DNA of 39,233 nucleotides from Hydrogenibacillus schlegelii (GCF_001653195.1 NZ_JXBB01000013.1:1-39233), one strand, 5' to 3'. Shown: positions 9,733 to 17,990, numbered from the stretch's first letter. Made by a program: numbers and translations. The notes: generated from the sequence alone by a model not told the origin.

Positions 9733-10236
9733 GTGTTTCAGGTCGGCGACAAGATCGTCTACCCGATGCACGGCGCCGGGGTGATCGAGGCGATCGAGGA
9801 GCGGGAATTTTTGGGCCGCCGGCGGCGCTATTACATTTTGCACATGCCGCTCGGCGCCCTTCGGGCGATGATCCCCCTCGATCAGGCGGAAGACCTCGGC
9901 GTTCGGCCCGTGCTGCCGAAGGAAGCGCTCGTCGATCTGGAGGCGGTCTTAAGGCGCCATGATGCGGAGCCGGATAAAAGTTGGAACCAGCGCTACCGAA
10001 AACATCTCGACCAGTTGAAGACGGGGGACGTGTTCGCCGTCGCCGACGTCGTCCGGACGCTCATGCGGCGGGAGCGGCGCCGGGCGCTGTCCGGCGGCGA
10101 ACGGCGGATGCTGGAAAACGCCCGGATGATGCTCGTGAGCGAGCTCGTTCTGTCGCAAAATATCGACGAGGCGGCGGCTCAGGCGTGGCTCGAGCGCGCG
10201 GTGTTCGGCCCGGAGGCGGAGGAATCGGGCGTTTGA
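9733..10236 (+). CDS. CarD/CdnL family RNA polymerase-binding transcription factor
   Basis: CarD-type regulators bind the RNA polymerase beta subunit through an N-terminal Tudor-like domain and stabilise open promoter complexes, often at rRNA promoters. The N-terminal part (FQVGDKIVYPMHGAGVIEAIEE, then YYILHMPLG, then MIPLDQAEDLGVRPVL) is the standard RNAP-interaction domain; residues from about 70 form the helical DNA-binding part (WNQRYRKHLDQLKTGDVFAVADVVRTLMRRERRRALSGGE is split here by position rather than quoted as a motif). 167 residues is usual. Start is GTG 9733 behind a G-rich site. It lies between disA and yacL, whereas in B. subtilis these two are adjacent. Confidence 0.9.
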   Translation: MFQVGDKIVYPMHGAGVIEAIEEREFLGRRRRYYILHMPLGALRAMIPLDQAEDLGVRPVLPKEALVDLEAVLRRHDAEPDKSWNQRYRKHLDQLKTGDVFAVADVVRTLMRRERRRALSGGERRMLENARMMLVSELVLSQNIDEAAAQAWLERAVFGPEAEESGV

Positions 10237-10288
10237 GCTTTCGTTCGGTTGGCCATCCTAAAAACGAATCGAGCGGGAGGTGAAGCGC

Positions 10289-11383
10289 GTGCTCATCCGA
10301 CGATGGATCCAGGCGTTTTTTCTCGTTTTGGGCGGCGCCCTCGGCTATCATTTCATCCCGCTCCTCTTTCAGGCGCTCGACCCGTGGCTCGCCCTCGGCC
10401 GCCTGTCGTACCAGGAGTACGTCGGCGCCGCGCTCGGGGCGCTCCTTTTTCTTGCGGTGGTCGTCTGGACGAGCGATGCGATGGAGCGGGCGTTTAAGCG
10501 AGCCGAAGAAGAGCTCGTCCGGCGGCATGTCAGCGATCTTTTGTTCGGGACGCTGGGGATGCTCGTCGGCCTCCTCGTCGCTTTTTTCATCTACCTTCCC
10601 TTGAAGCAGCTCCCGATCGCCGGGGAGTTTGCCCCGATCTTCATTTCGATCCTGCTGGCGTATCTCGGCTTTACCGTCGGCCATAAGAAAAAAGACGAAC
10701 TCATCCAGTTTTTTTCCCTCGGCCGGATGCGGGAGCGGGGAGACAAGGAGCGGGGCGAGAAGTTCGACAAGAAGGCGGGGCTTAAGCTCCTCGACACGAG
10801 CGTCATCATCGACGGCCGGATCGCCGATATCGTTGAGACGGGCTTTCTCGAAGGGACGCTCCTCGTGCCGGAATTTGTCCTGGCGGAGCTGCAGCACATC
10901 GCCGACTCCTCGGACATGCTCAAGCGAAATCGAGGCCGGCGCGGGCTGGATATTTTAAAACGAATGCAAAAAAATAAGCACGCGAAGGTCGTCATCTTCG
11001 AGCGGGACGTCGAGGACGTCCACGACGTCGACGCGAAGCTCATCCGGCTGGCGAAGGAGCTCGGGGCCAAGATCGTGACGACCGACTTCAACCTGAACAA
11101 GGTGTGCGAGCTTCAGGGGATCCCGGTCTTAAACGTCAACGATCTCGCCAACGCCTTAAAGCCGATCGTCCTCCCCGGGGAGGAGCTGGTCGTCCACGTG
11201 ATCAAAGACGGCAAGGAGCACGGCCAGGGCGTCGCCTATCTCGACGACGGGACGATGATCGTCGTCGAGGGGGGGAAGGAATTCATCGGCGAGCACATCG
11301 GCGTGCTGGTCACCTCGGTGCTCCAGACCTCGGCCGGCCGGATGGTGTTTGCCAAGCCGAAGCTCTTGGAAAAGGCCCTGTAG
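10289..11383 (+). CDS. PIN/TRAM domain membrane protein, YacL family
   Basis: A conserved Bacillota protein with four N-terminal transmembrane helices (residues ~1-125), a cytoplasmic PIN nuclease domain and a C-terminal TRAM domain. PIN acidic residues are seen in KLLDTSVIIDGR, VLAELQ, DVDAKLIRL and TTDFNLN, so a metal-dependent RNase is likely. TRAM follows after NALKP (GQGVAYLDDGTMIVVEGG onward) and probably binds RNA. The cellular substrate is not established. GTG 10289 is preferred to GTG 10280: GGAGGTGA (10276-10283) is then spaced correctly, and the N-terminus MLIRRWIQAFFLVLGG fits the family. Cotranscribed with carD and ended by the terminator at 11508. Confidence 0.9.
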   Translation: MLIRRWIQAFFLVLGGALGYHFIPLLFQALDPWLALGRLSYQEYVGAALGALLFLAVVVWTSDAMERAFKRAEEELVRRHVSDLLFGTLGMLVGLLVAFFIYLPLKQLPIAGEFAPIFISILLAYLGFTVGHKKKDELIQFFSLGRMRERGDKERGEKFDKKAGLKLLDTSVIIDGRIADIVETGFLEGTLLVPEFVLAELQHIADSSDMLKRNRGRRGLDILKRMQKNKHAKVVIFERDVEDVHDVDAKLIRLAKELGAKIVTTDFNLNKVCELQGIPVLNVNDLANALKPIVLPGEELVVHVIKDGKEHGQGVAYLDDGTMIVVEGGKEFIGEHIGVLVTSVLQTSAGRMVFAKPKLLEKAL

Positions 11384-11507
11384 CGCCGCCGGGCCGGGAC
11401 GCCTCGCCGCGTGGGCGCTCCTCTCCGGCCCGGCGCCCTCGGCCCGGTTCGGGCAAGTCGCCTGCGGACGAAGTCGACCCGTTCGCCCTGCCGCCGACCG
11501 GATGCCT

Positions 11508-11543
11508 CCGCCGGGGAGGAGATGGCTTCCCGGCGGTTTTTTT
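11508..11543 (+). terminator. Rho-independent terminator after yacL
   Basis: Arms 11508-11518 and 11526-11536 pair over 11 positions with one G-T wobble, loop of 7 nt, then seven T. The 286 bp between yacL and ispD hold this terminator, the ispD promoter, and nothing else I can recognise. Confidence 0.85.
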
Positions 11544-11614
11544 CGTTTTTTGTGATCGGTTTACAGAATCGACCGGCAAAAGACTCGGAATTCATTCGCC
11601 TTCGGGCGGGGCGC

Positions 11615-11643
11615 TTGTCAAGCGCCGACGGCTCGCCTACAAT
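11615..11643 (+). promoter_or_regulatory. Sigma-A promoter of ispD
   Basis: TTGTCA (11615-11620), 17-bp spacer, TACAAT (11638-11643). The -35 sits in the middle of an inverted repeat, GCGCTTG T CAAGCGC (11611-11625). Confidence 0.85.
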
Positions 11644-11669
11644 GGAGGCCGAGAAGAGGAGGGGATGGC

Positions 11670-12371
11670 TTGGCCGTCGGGGCGGTCATCGTCGCCGCCG
11701 GCCGGGGGACGCGCCTCGGCGCGGCGCTCAAGAAGGCCTACGTCCCGCTGGGCGGCCGGCCGCTTCTCTTGTGGTCGCTGGCGGTGTTTGCCGGCCGCTA
11801 TCCGCCGGAGCGGATCGTGCTCGTCGTCCATCCGGAAGAAGGGGAGCGGACGGCGGCGCTCCTCGCGGCAGAAGGGTATGCGGGCCTTAAAATCGCCTTC
11901 GGCGGGCCGCGGCGTCAGGACAGCGTTCTGGCCGGCGCCCGGGCCCTTTCGGAAGCGGTCGAGTTCGTCCTCGTCCACGACGCGGCCCGGCCGTTCGTTT
12001 CGCCGGAGCTCATCGCCCGGGTCGAGGCGGCCCTCGGGCCGGGACGGGCGGTCGTGCCGGTCGTGCCGGTGAAGGAGACGATCAAGCGGCTTCACCCGGC
12101 CGACGGGGCCCTCCGGCCGGTCGCCGAGACGCCGCCCCGGTCGGCGCTCGCGGCGGCCCAGACGCCGCAGGGGTTCGACCGCCGGGCCCTCATCGCCGCC
12201 CTCGAGGCGGCGGCGGCGGAGGGCCGCGAGGTGACCGACGAGGCGACGCTGTTCGAAGGCGGCGGCCGTTCGGCCGTCGCGGTGCCGGGGGAGGAGATCA
12301 ACCTGAAGGTGACGACGCCGCTCGACCTCATCCTCGCCGAGACGATCCTCCGGCAGGGGGGGCGGTCGTGA
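11670..12371 (+). CDS. ispD: 2-C-methyl-D-erythritol 4-phosphate cytidylyltransferase
   Basis: IspD joins CTP and MEP to give CDP-ME in the non-mevalonate isoprenoid pathway. The nucleotide-binding N-terminus AVIVAAGRGTRLG with the following Lys (ALKKAYVPLGG) is clear. VHDAARPFV (about residues 102-110) is the family signature, and the C-terminal EINLKVTTPLDL is also typical. 233 residues is the normal length. The start is TTG 11670, preceded by GAGGAGGGGA; the nearby ATG at 11665 is out of frame. Its stop overlaps the ispF start by one base, so the two successive branch-pathway enzymes (with IspE in between in the pathway) are coupled. Confidence 0.95.
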   Translation: MAVGAVIVAAGRGTRLGAALKKAYVPLGGRPLLLWSLAVFAGRYPPERIVLVVHPEEGERTAALLAAEGYAGLKIAFGGPRRQDSVLAGARALSEAVEFVLVHDAARPFVSPELIARVEAALGPGRAVVPVVPVKETIKRLHPADGALRPVAETPPRSALAAAQTPQGFDRRALIAALEAAAAEGREVTDEATLFEGGGRSAVAVPGEEINLKVTTPLDLILAETILRQGGRS

Positions 12372-12892
12372 TGCGGATCGGCTTCGGCTACGACGTCCAC
12401 CGCCTCGCGCCGGGGCGGCCTCTCGTCTTGGGGGGCGTGACGATCCCGTATGAGCGGGGGCTGGACGGCCACTCGGACGCCGATGTCGTGCTGCACGCGC
12501 TGGCGGATGCCGTCTACGGCGCCCTCGGGGAGGGGGATATCGGCGTTCACTTTCCGCCGGGCGCGGCGTGGACGAAAGATCTGCCGAGCCGGGAGATCGT
12601 CCGGGCGGCGGCCCGCCGGGCGGCGGCGCGGGGGTACCGGGTGGCGAACTGCGATGTGACGGTCGTCGCCGAAGCGCCGCGGCTCGGGCCGTACGTGCCG
12701 GCGATGCGCCGGGCGATCGCCGAGGCGCTCGGGAGCCTGCCCGGGGCGGTGAGCGTGAAGGCGACGACGAACGAAGGGCTCGGGGCGATCGGCCGGGGCG
12801 AGGGGATCGCCGCCTTCGCCGTCGTCCTCCTCGTGGCGGCGGCCGGCCGTCCGCCCGGGGGAGATGCGGCGGCGCCGGCGGGCGAGGCGTAA
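12371..12892 (+). CDS. ispF: 2-C-methyl-D-erythritol 2,4-cyclodiphosphate synthase
   Basis: IspF cyclises CDP-ME 2-phosphate to MEcPP with release of CMP. Metal ligands Asp8, His10 (GYDVHRL) and His42 (DVVLHAL) are in place, and the C-terminal signature KATTNEGLGAIGRGEGIA is close to the consensus KATTTEKLGFTGRGEG. 173 residues, slightly long because of an Ala/Gly/Pro-rich C-terminal tail (~15 residues). ATG 12371 is used; the preceding GTG 12368 is a possible alternative. The protein is a trimer in the cytosol. gltX begins 13 nt downstream with a strong ribosome binding site directly on the ispF stop. Confidence 0.95.
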   Translation: MRIGFGYDVHRLAPGRPLVLGGVTIPYERGLDGHSDADVVLHALADAVYGALGEGDIGVHFPPGAAWTKDLPSREIVRAAARRAAARGYRVANCDVTVVAEAPRLGPYVPAMRRAIAEALGSLPGAVSVKATTNEGLGAIGRGEGIAAFAVVLLVAAAGRPPGGDAAAPAGEA

Positions 12893-12905
12893 GGAGAGGT
12901 CGGCC

Positions 12906-14417
12906 ATGCGAGAACCGGCGGAACCCGTCCGCGTCCGGTATGCGCCGTCACCGACGGGACCTTTGCACATCGGCGGCGCCCGGACGGCGCTCTTTAATTT
13001 TTTGTTCGCCCGACATTACGGCGGGGCGTTCGTCGTCCGCATCGAAGATACCGACCGGCGCCGGAACGTGCCGGGGGCCGAAGCGGAGCAGCTCGCGGGG
13101 CTTCGCTGGCTCGGTCTTGCCTGGGACGAAGGGCCCGACGTCGGCGGGCCGTACGGGCCGTACCGGTCGTCGGAGCGACTTGCGCTGTACCGTTCGGCGG
13201 CGGAAGCGCTCGTCGACGCCGGGGCGGCGTACCCGTGCTTCTGCCCGGAAGGGGAGGCGTGCGCCGGCGGCTGCGGGACGCTTCCCCCGGCGGAGGCCCG
13301 GGCCCGGATGGCGGAGACGCCCCATGCGATCCGGCTTCGGGTGCCGGAGGCGGCGGAGTTTGTCTTCCATGACCTCGTCCGGGGGCCGCTTCGCTTCCGG
13401 GGGGACGCGGTCGGCGACGTCGTCCTCCTGAAGCGGGACGGGACGCCGACCTATCAGTTTGCGGTCGTCGTCGATGACCATCACATGCGGATCACCCACG
13501 TCCTTCGGGGCGAGGAGCACCTGCCGAACACGCCGAAGCAGCTGGCGATTTACGCCGCCTTCGGGTGGGCGCCGCCGGCATTTTTGCATCTTCCTCTCAT
13601 CCTAAACGCCGAGCGAAAAAAAATGTCGAAGCGGGACGCCGCCGCGGAGACGATCGCCCGCTACCGGGACCTCGGCGCCCTGCCGGAAGCGGTGGTGAAC
13701 GTCCTGGCGCTCCTCGGCTGGTCGCCGAAGGGGACGGAGGAAGTGTTCACGCCGGATGAGCTCGTGCGCCGGTTTTCGCCGTCCGGCATCGGAAAAAGCC
13801 CGGCGGTGTTCGATCCGGGGCGGCTGCGCTGGCTGAATCAGGCGCACCTGAAGCGGCTGTCCGACGGAGAGCTGGCGCGCCGTTTGCGGCCGTACGCCGA
13901 AGCGGCCGGCTGGCTGGCGCCGGACGAAGGGGAGGGGAGCGACGGGTGGGCCCGGTTCGTCGCGGCGGTCCGCCTCGTCCGGGAGGAGCTCGCTTTTCTC
14001 GGCGACGTCGTGCCGGCGGCGGCCTTTTTGTACCGACCGGATGAGGCGGTCCTCGATGCGGCGGCCCTTTCTCCGGCGGCCCGCGCGGCGCTTTTCGGCC
14101 CGGAGGGTCGCCGGGCGGTGGCGGCGGCACTTCAGGCGCTTCAGGCGCGGGACCCGGCGGCTCCCTGGACGCCCGAGGCGGCGGCGGCGCTTCTCGCCGC
14201 GGTCAAGGCGGCGACGGGGCTTGGGGGGCGGGCGCTCTTTCTTCCCCTCCGGCTGGCGGCGACCGGCCGGGAGCACGGGCCGGCCCTTCCGGACGTGCTG
14301 GCGTGGCTCGGGCCGGTGCGGTTCCGGCGGCGGCTCGAGCGGGCCCTTGCGCTGGCGGCGCAAATGGCCTACAATGGAGCCGAACGTGCAGGCGAAGGCA
14401 AACCGTCTCGGGGATGA
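12906..14417 (+). CDS. gltX: Glutamyl-tRNA synthetase
   Basis: Class I aminoacyl-tRNA synthetase charging tRNA-Glu; in Bacillota the enzyme is usually non-discriminating and also mischarges tRNA-Gln for the amidotransferase route. The HIGH motif appears as HIGG (His21-Gly24) in YAPSPTGPLHIGGARTAL, and KMSKR is at 239-243. A compact Cys cluster, Cys111/Cys113/Cys119/Cys123, lies where some GluRS bind zinc. 503 residues; the last ~20 are rich in small residues. ATG 12906 follows AAGGAGAGG at the ispF stop. The stop codon is inside a terminator stem, and a promoter-like sequence lies in the last 70 bp of the gene. Confidence 0.95.
   Translation: MREPAEPVRVRYAPSPTGPLHIGGARTALFNFLFARHYGGAFVVRIEDTDRRRNVPGAEAEQLAGLRWLGLAWDEGPDVGGPYGPYRSSERLALYRSAAEALVDAGAAYPCFCPEGEACAGGCGTLPPAEARARMAETPHAIRLRVPEAAEFVFHDLVRGPLRFRGDAVGDVVLLKRDGTPTYQFAVVVDDHHMRITHVLRGEEHLPNTPKQLAIYAAFGWAPPAFLHLPLILNAERKKMSKRDAAAETIARYRDLGALPEAVVNVLALLGWSPKGTEEVFTPDELVRRFSPSGIGKSPAVFDPGRLRWLNQAHLKRLSDGELARRLRPYAEAAGWLAPDEGEGSDGWARFVAAVRLVREELAFLGDVVPAAAFLYRPDEAVLDAAALSPAARAALFGPEGRRAVAAALQALQARDPAAPWTPEAAAALLAAVKAATGLGGRALFLPLRLAATGREHGPALPDVLAWLGPVRFRRRLERALALAAQMAYNGAERAGEGKPSRG
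14347..14375 (+). promoter_or_regulatory. Promoter-like sequence inside the gltX 3' end
   Basis: TTGCGC (14347-14352), 17-bp spacer, TACAAT (14370-14375). Good -10 and spacing, weaker -35. It would start a transcript about 45 nt before the gltX terminator, so it could give either a short RNA or, by read-through, the cysE-cysS transcript, for which no other promoter is visible. Confidence 0.4.
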
Positions 14418-14430
14418 GACGGTTTTTTTT
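14401..14430 (+). terminator. Terminator overlapping the gltX stop codon
   Basis: AACCGTCTC (14401-14409), loop GGGGAT, GAGACGGTT (14416-14424), then T tract to 14430. The TGA stop of gltX (14415-14417) is in the loop and right arm. Confidence 0.9.
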
Positions 14431-14435
14431 CCATC

Positions 14436-14456
14436 GGGCCCCGGAAGACGGGGCCC
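14436..14456 (+). other. GC hairpin in the cysE leader
   Basis: Perfect 8-bp arms GGGCCCCG (14436-14443) and CGGGGCCC (14449-14456) around the loop GAAGA, not followed by a T run. It begins just after the gltX terminator and may stabilise the 5' end of the cysE-cysS message. No T-box features are present. Confidence 0.5.
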
Positions 14457-14528
14457 CGGACGGGCGCGCCGGGGCGCCGGACGGCGGCCGGAGGCCGTGG
14501 CCGGAAAGCGGCGGAAAGGAGGTCGGCG

Positions 14529-15281
14529 ATGTTCGGCATACTCCGCATGATTCGAGAAGACATTGAGACGGTCCAGCGCCTTGATCCGGCGGCGCGAAGC
14601 GCCCTCGAGATCGTCCTCACCTATCCCGGGCTGCACGCCGTCTGGACGTACCGCGTCAGCCACTGGCTGTGGAACCGGGGGTTACGGCTTTTGGCGCGGC
14701 TTCTTTCCCACTGGGCGCGGTTTTGGACCGGCATCGAGATCCATCCGGCGGCGAAGATCGGCCGGCGGCTTTTCATCGACCACGGGATGGGGGTCGTCAT
14801 CGGCGAGACGGCGGAGATCGGCGACGATTGCATCTTGTATCAGGGCGTGACCCTCGGCGGGACGGGGAAGGAGACGGGGAAGCGCCATCCGACGCTCGGG
14901 AACTGCGTCCTCGTCGCCAGCGGGGCCAAGGTGCTCGGCAACATCACCGTCGGCGATTTCGCCAAGATCGGCGCCGGTTCGGTCGTCCTCCGGGACGTGC
15001 CGCCGCGGTCGACGGTCGTCGGCGTGCCCGGCCGGGTCGTCGTCCGGGAAGGGCGCCGGGTGAAGGACGATCTCGACCATACGAACTTGCCGGAGTCGGC
15101 GTTTGAAGATTGCGTCGCCCTGCGGGAGGAGCTCGAGCGGCTGAAGGCGGCGGTCGCCCGCCTGGAAGCGGAGCTCGCCGCTCTCGGCCGGCCGGCAGGG
15201 GCGGGCCGGCCGGAGTCGGCGCCCGGTGAGACAAAGGCAAAGGAGCGGTCGCGGTGGCGCTCGTTCTTTTCAACACGATGA
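14529..15281 (+). CDS. cysE: Serine O-acetyltransferase
   Basis: CysE makes O-acetylserine from serine and acetyl-CoA, the first committed step of cysteine synthesis. The short N-terminal helical domain ([13 protein letters not shown]) precedes the left-handed beta helix built from hexapeptide repeats (from ~residue 68), with the catalytic stretch [17 protein letters not shown] and [19 protein letters not shown]. The C-terminus (after about residue 195) continues in a helical, probably coiled segment and an Ala/Gly/Pro-rich tail, making it longer (250) than B. subtilis CysE (about 217). ATG 14529 follows AAAGGAGG. It overlaps cysS by 28 nt. Confidence 0.93.
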   Translation: MFGILRMIREDIETVQRLDPAARSALEIVLTYPGLHAVWTYRVSHWLWNRGLRLLARLLSHWARFWTGIEIHPAAKIGRRLFIDHGMGVVIGETAEIGDDCILYQGVTLGGTGKETGKRHPTLGNCVLVASGAKVLGNITVGDFAKIGAGSVVLRDVPPRSTVVGVPGRVVVREGRRVKDDLDHTNLPESAFEDCVALREELERLKAAVARLEAELAALGRPAGAGRPESAPGETKAKERSRWRSFFSTR

Positions 15282-16654
15282 CCGGTCGGAAAGAGCCGTT
15301 TGCCCCCCGGGAGCCGGGGGTCGTCCGGATGTACGTCTGCGGCCCGACGGTGTACAACTACATCCACATCGGGAACGGCCGGGCGGCGGTCGCCTTCGAC
15401 GTCATCCGGCGGTGGCTTCAGTTTCGGGGCTTTGAGGTCATCTACGTCCACAACTACACGGACATCGACGACAAGATCATCCGGGTCGCCCGGGAGACGG
15501 GAGAGACGGTCCGGGCGATCGCCGAGCGGTTCATTGCCGCCTATGAGGAAGATCTGGCGGCGCTGGGCGTCCTTGAGCCGACGCACCGGCCGCGGGTGAC
15601 GGAGCACATCGGCCCGATCGTCGACCTCATCCGCCGGCTGATCGAGCGGGGAGTCGCCTACGTTCGGGACGGCGACGTCTATTTTCGGGTGCAAAAGTTT
15701 CCAGAGTACGGGAAGCTCAGCAAACAGCCGATCGACCGGCTGCTCGCCGGCGCCCGGGTGGAGATCGACGCGGCGAAGGAGCACCCCCTCGACTTTGCCC
15801 TCTGGAAGCGGTCGGAGGGGGACGTCGCCTGGGACAGCCCGTGGGGGGCCGGCCGTCCGGGATGGCACATCGAGTGCTCGGCGATGTCGATGCACTACCT
15901 CGGCGCGACGCTCGACATTCACGGCGGCGGGCAAGATCTCATCTTCCCCCATCACGAGAACGAGATCGCCCAGTCGGAGGCGGCAACGGGGGTGACCTTT
16001 GCCCGCTACTGGCTTCACAACGGCCACGTGACGGTCGACGAGGAGAAGATGTCGAAGTCGCTCGGCAACGTCGTCCTCGTCCGGGACGTCGTCCGGGAAT
16101 ACGGCGGTCGGGCGCTTCGCTTTTTTTACCTGAACACCCACTACCGCCAGCCGCTTCGCTTTCATCGGGAGGCGATCGCCTCGGCCCGCTCGGCCGTCGA
16201 ACGGCTCGACGGAGCGGTCGCGGCGCTGAACCACGCGCTTCCCGGCAGCGTCCCCGGAGAGGCGCCGGCGGCGCTCCTCGAGGCGCTTCGGGCGATCGAA
16301 GCCGACTTTACCGCGGCGATGGACGACGATTTCAACACGCCGGAGGCCCTCACCGCGATGTTTGCCCTCGTCCGGACGGCTCATGCGGTCGCCCAGGATC
16401 CGGGACGGACCCGAGGGGCGGTGGAGGCGGTTTTGGCGCGGTTCCGCCGCCTGGACGCGGTGCTCGGCCTGCTTTCGGCGGCGGAGGACGTGGCGCCGGC
16501 GGATGTCCTGGCCCTTGTCGCCGAGCGGGAGGCGGCCCGGCGGGCGCGGGATTTCGCCCGGGCCGACGCCTTGCGGGCGGAGATCCGGGCGCGGGGGTAT
16601 GCCGTCGAAGATACGCCGGAAGGGCCGCGCCTGAAGCGCGTCAGCCGGTCGTAA
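15254..16654 (+). CDS. cysS: Cysteinyl-tRNA synthetase
   Basis: Class I synthetase charging tRNA-Cys. Zinc ligand Cys29 is in [15 protein letters not shown], whose HIGN is the HIGH motif (38-41). The second zinc segment is WHIECSAM and the third [16 protein letters not shown] is at 265-269. The C-terminal helical anticodon-binding part ends with [21 protein letters not shown], typical of CysS. 466 residues is normal. The GTG at 15254, inside the end of cysE, gives the standard [11 protein letters not shown] start and has AAAGGAG upstream. The overlap with cysE couples cysteine synthesis and its use in translation, as in Bacillus. Confidence 0.96.
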   Translation: MALVLFNTMTGRKEPFAPREPGVVRMYVCGPTVYNYIHIGNGRAAVAFDVIRRWLQFRGFEVIYVHNYTDIDDKIIRVARETGETVRAIAERFIAAYEEDLAALGVLEPTHRPRVTEHIGPIVDLIRRLIERGVAYVRDGDVYFRVQKFPEYGKLSKQPIDRLLAGARVEIDAAKEHPLDFALWKRSEGDVAWDSPWGAGRPGWHIECSAMSMHYLGATLDIHGGGQDLIFPHHENEIAQSEAATGVTFARYWLHNGHVTVDEEKMSKSLGNVVLVRDVVREYGGRALRFFYLNTHYRQPLRFHREAIASARSAVERLDGAVAALNHALPGSVPGEAPAALLEALRAIEADFTAAMDDDFNTPEALTAMFALVRTAHAVAQDPGRTRGAVEAVLARFRRLDAVLGLLSAAEDVAPADVLALVAEREAARRARDFARADALRAEIRARGYAVEDTPEGPRLKRVSRS

Positions 16655-16670
16655 GTAAGGAGGAGCCGCG

Positions 16671-17420
16671 ATGGAGGAGGGGACCACCGTCGTCGGCCGC
16701 CGGGCCGTGCTCGAGGCGCTGGATGCCGGCGCGGCGGTGCACAAGATCTGGGTTCAGGAAGGGACGTCGCCGGCGTTTCTCGAGGTGCTGAAGGCGAAGG
16801 CCCGGGCCCGGGGCGTGCCGGTGAGCGTCGTCCCGCGGGCCCGCCTTCAGCCGTTCGGGGCGTTCCGGCATCAGGGGGTGGTCGCGTTTCTTTCGCCCAT
16901 GCCGTACGCCGACGCCGAGGCGCTCCTCGCCGGGGCCGAAGGCAAGGCGGCGGCGCTCTGGGTCGTCCTCGACGGCCTGGAAGATCCCCACAACGTCGGG
17001 GCGATCATCCGGACGGCGGCGGCGGCCGGCGCCGAGGCGGTGATCCTTCCGAAGCACCAGAGCGCGGGGCTTACGCCGGCGGCGGTGAAGGCGTCCGCCG
17101 GCGCGGTGTTTTCTCTGCCGGTCGCCCGGACGACCAATCTCGTCCGCTTCGCCGAGCGGATGAAGGCGGCCGGGTTCTGGCTCATCGGGGCGAGCCCCGA
17201 CGGCGGCACGGACTGGCGGGCGGCGGACTACCGGGGCAAGGTCGCCCTCGTCATCGGCGGCGAGGGGCGGGGCCTTCGCCCCCTCCTTCGCCGCCGGCTG
17301 GACGTCGTCGTCCGGCTGCCGATGAAAGGCGGGGTGGCGTCTTTGAACGCCTCGGTGGCGGCGGCCCTCCTGCTCTACGAGGCGTACCGCCAGCGGGAGG
17401 GCGCGCCGTGGCCACCGTGA
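16671..17420 (+). CDS. rlmB: 23S rRNA (guanosine-2'-O)-methyltransferase RlmB, TrmH/SpoU family
   Basis: SPOUT-fold methyltransferase that 2'-O-methylates a guanosine (G2251 in E. coli) in the peptidyl-transferase P loop of 23S rRNA. The N-terminal substrate-binding domain begins with VVGRRAVLEAL. The three SpoU motifs are clear: DPHNVGAIIRTAAAAGAEAV (motif 1), VIGGEGRGLRPL (motif 2) and LPMKGGVASLNASVAAALLLYE (motif 3), forming the knotted SAM site. 249 residues is typical. It starts 16 nt after cysS, so the mrnC gene usually found at this place is cleanly absent. Overlaps rae1 by 13 nt. Confidence 0.92.
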   Translation: MEEGTTVVGRRAVLEALDAGAAVHKIWVQEGTSPAFLEVLKAKARARGVPVSVVPRARLQPFGAFRHQGVVAFLSPMPYADAEALLAGAEGKAAALWVVLDGLEDPHNVGAIIRTAAAAGAEAVILPKHQSAGLTPAAVKASAGAVFSLPVARTTNLVRFAERMKAAGFWLIGASPDGGTDWRAADYRGKVALVIGGEGRGLRPLLRRRLDVVVRLPMKGGVASLNASVAAALLLYEAYRQREGAPWPP

Positions 17421-17929
17421 TCGTCGACGGGTACAATCTGATCGGCCGCCGGCCGGACCTCGGCCCCTTTCGGACGGCGGATCTCGACGCCGCCCGGGCG
17501 TCCCTCATCGCGGCGCTGGACGATTACGCCGGGGCGACCGGGCACACGATCGTCGTCGTCTTCGACGCCGATCGGTCGCCGGCGGGGGAAATCCGGGAGC
17601 GGGCCGGGCGGATCGACGTCGTCTACACCGCCTACGGTCAGACGGCCGACGCGTGGATCGAAGCGGAGGTGCGGCGGCTTCGGGGGCGGGTGCGGGGAGA
17701 GCTCGTCGTCGCCACCGACGACCGGCTGATCGCCGTCGCCGCCCGGGCGGTCGGCGCCAGCGTCGTCGGGGCCCGCGAACTCTGGACCGACGTCGAGCGC
17801 GTCCGGCGGGAGGTCGGCCGCTTCATCCGCCGTCGGCAGCTGGAGGCGGAGCGACCCGGCCTGGGCGCTCGGTTGCCGAAGGAGGTGCGACTCTTTTTTG
17901 AAAAGTACCGCCGAAAAAAAGACCCTTGA
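17408..17929 (+). CDS. rae1: Rae1/YacP family NYN-domain ribonuclease
   Basis: A 173-residue PIN-like NYN-domain protein. B. subtilis Rae1 (YacP) is an endonuclease that enters the ribosomal A site and cuts mRNA during translation. Motifs: VIVDGYNLIG (first acidic residue), VVVFDADRS, QTADAWIEAEVRRL, VVATDDRLIAVAARAVGA (acidic cluster). The C-terminus ends in a basic tail FEKYRRKKDP that may contact RNA. GTG 17408 overlaps rlmB by 13 nt, suggesting coupling. The stop codon is immediately followed by the sigH promoter. Confidence 0.88.
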   Translation: MATVIVDGYNLIGRRPDLGPFRTADLDAARASLIAALDDYAGATGHTIVVVFDADRSPAGEIRERAGRIDVVYTAYGQTADAWIEAEVRRLRGRVRGELVVATDDRLIAVAARAVGASVVGARELWTDVERVRREVGRFIRRRQLEAERPGLGARLPKEVRLFFEKYRRKKDP

Positions 17930-17958
17930 TTGACGGTCCGTCCGCCGACCGCTATAAT
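17930..17958 (+). promoter_or_regulatory. Sigma-A promoter of sigH
   Basis: TTGACG (17930-17935), 17-bp spacer, TATAAT (17953-17958). The -35 overlaps an inverted repeat GACGG T CCGTC (17932-17942). Confidence 0.9.
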
Positions 17959-17990
17959 GGCGGTACGAGGGAGGATTGGAGGATTTTGCC

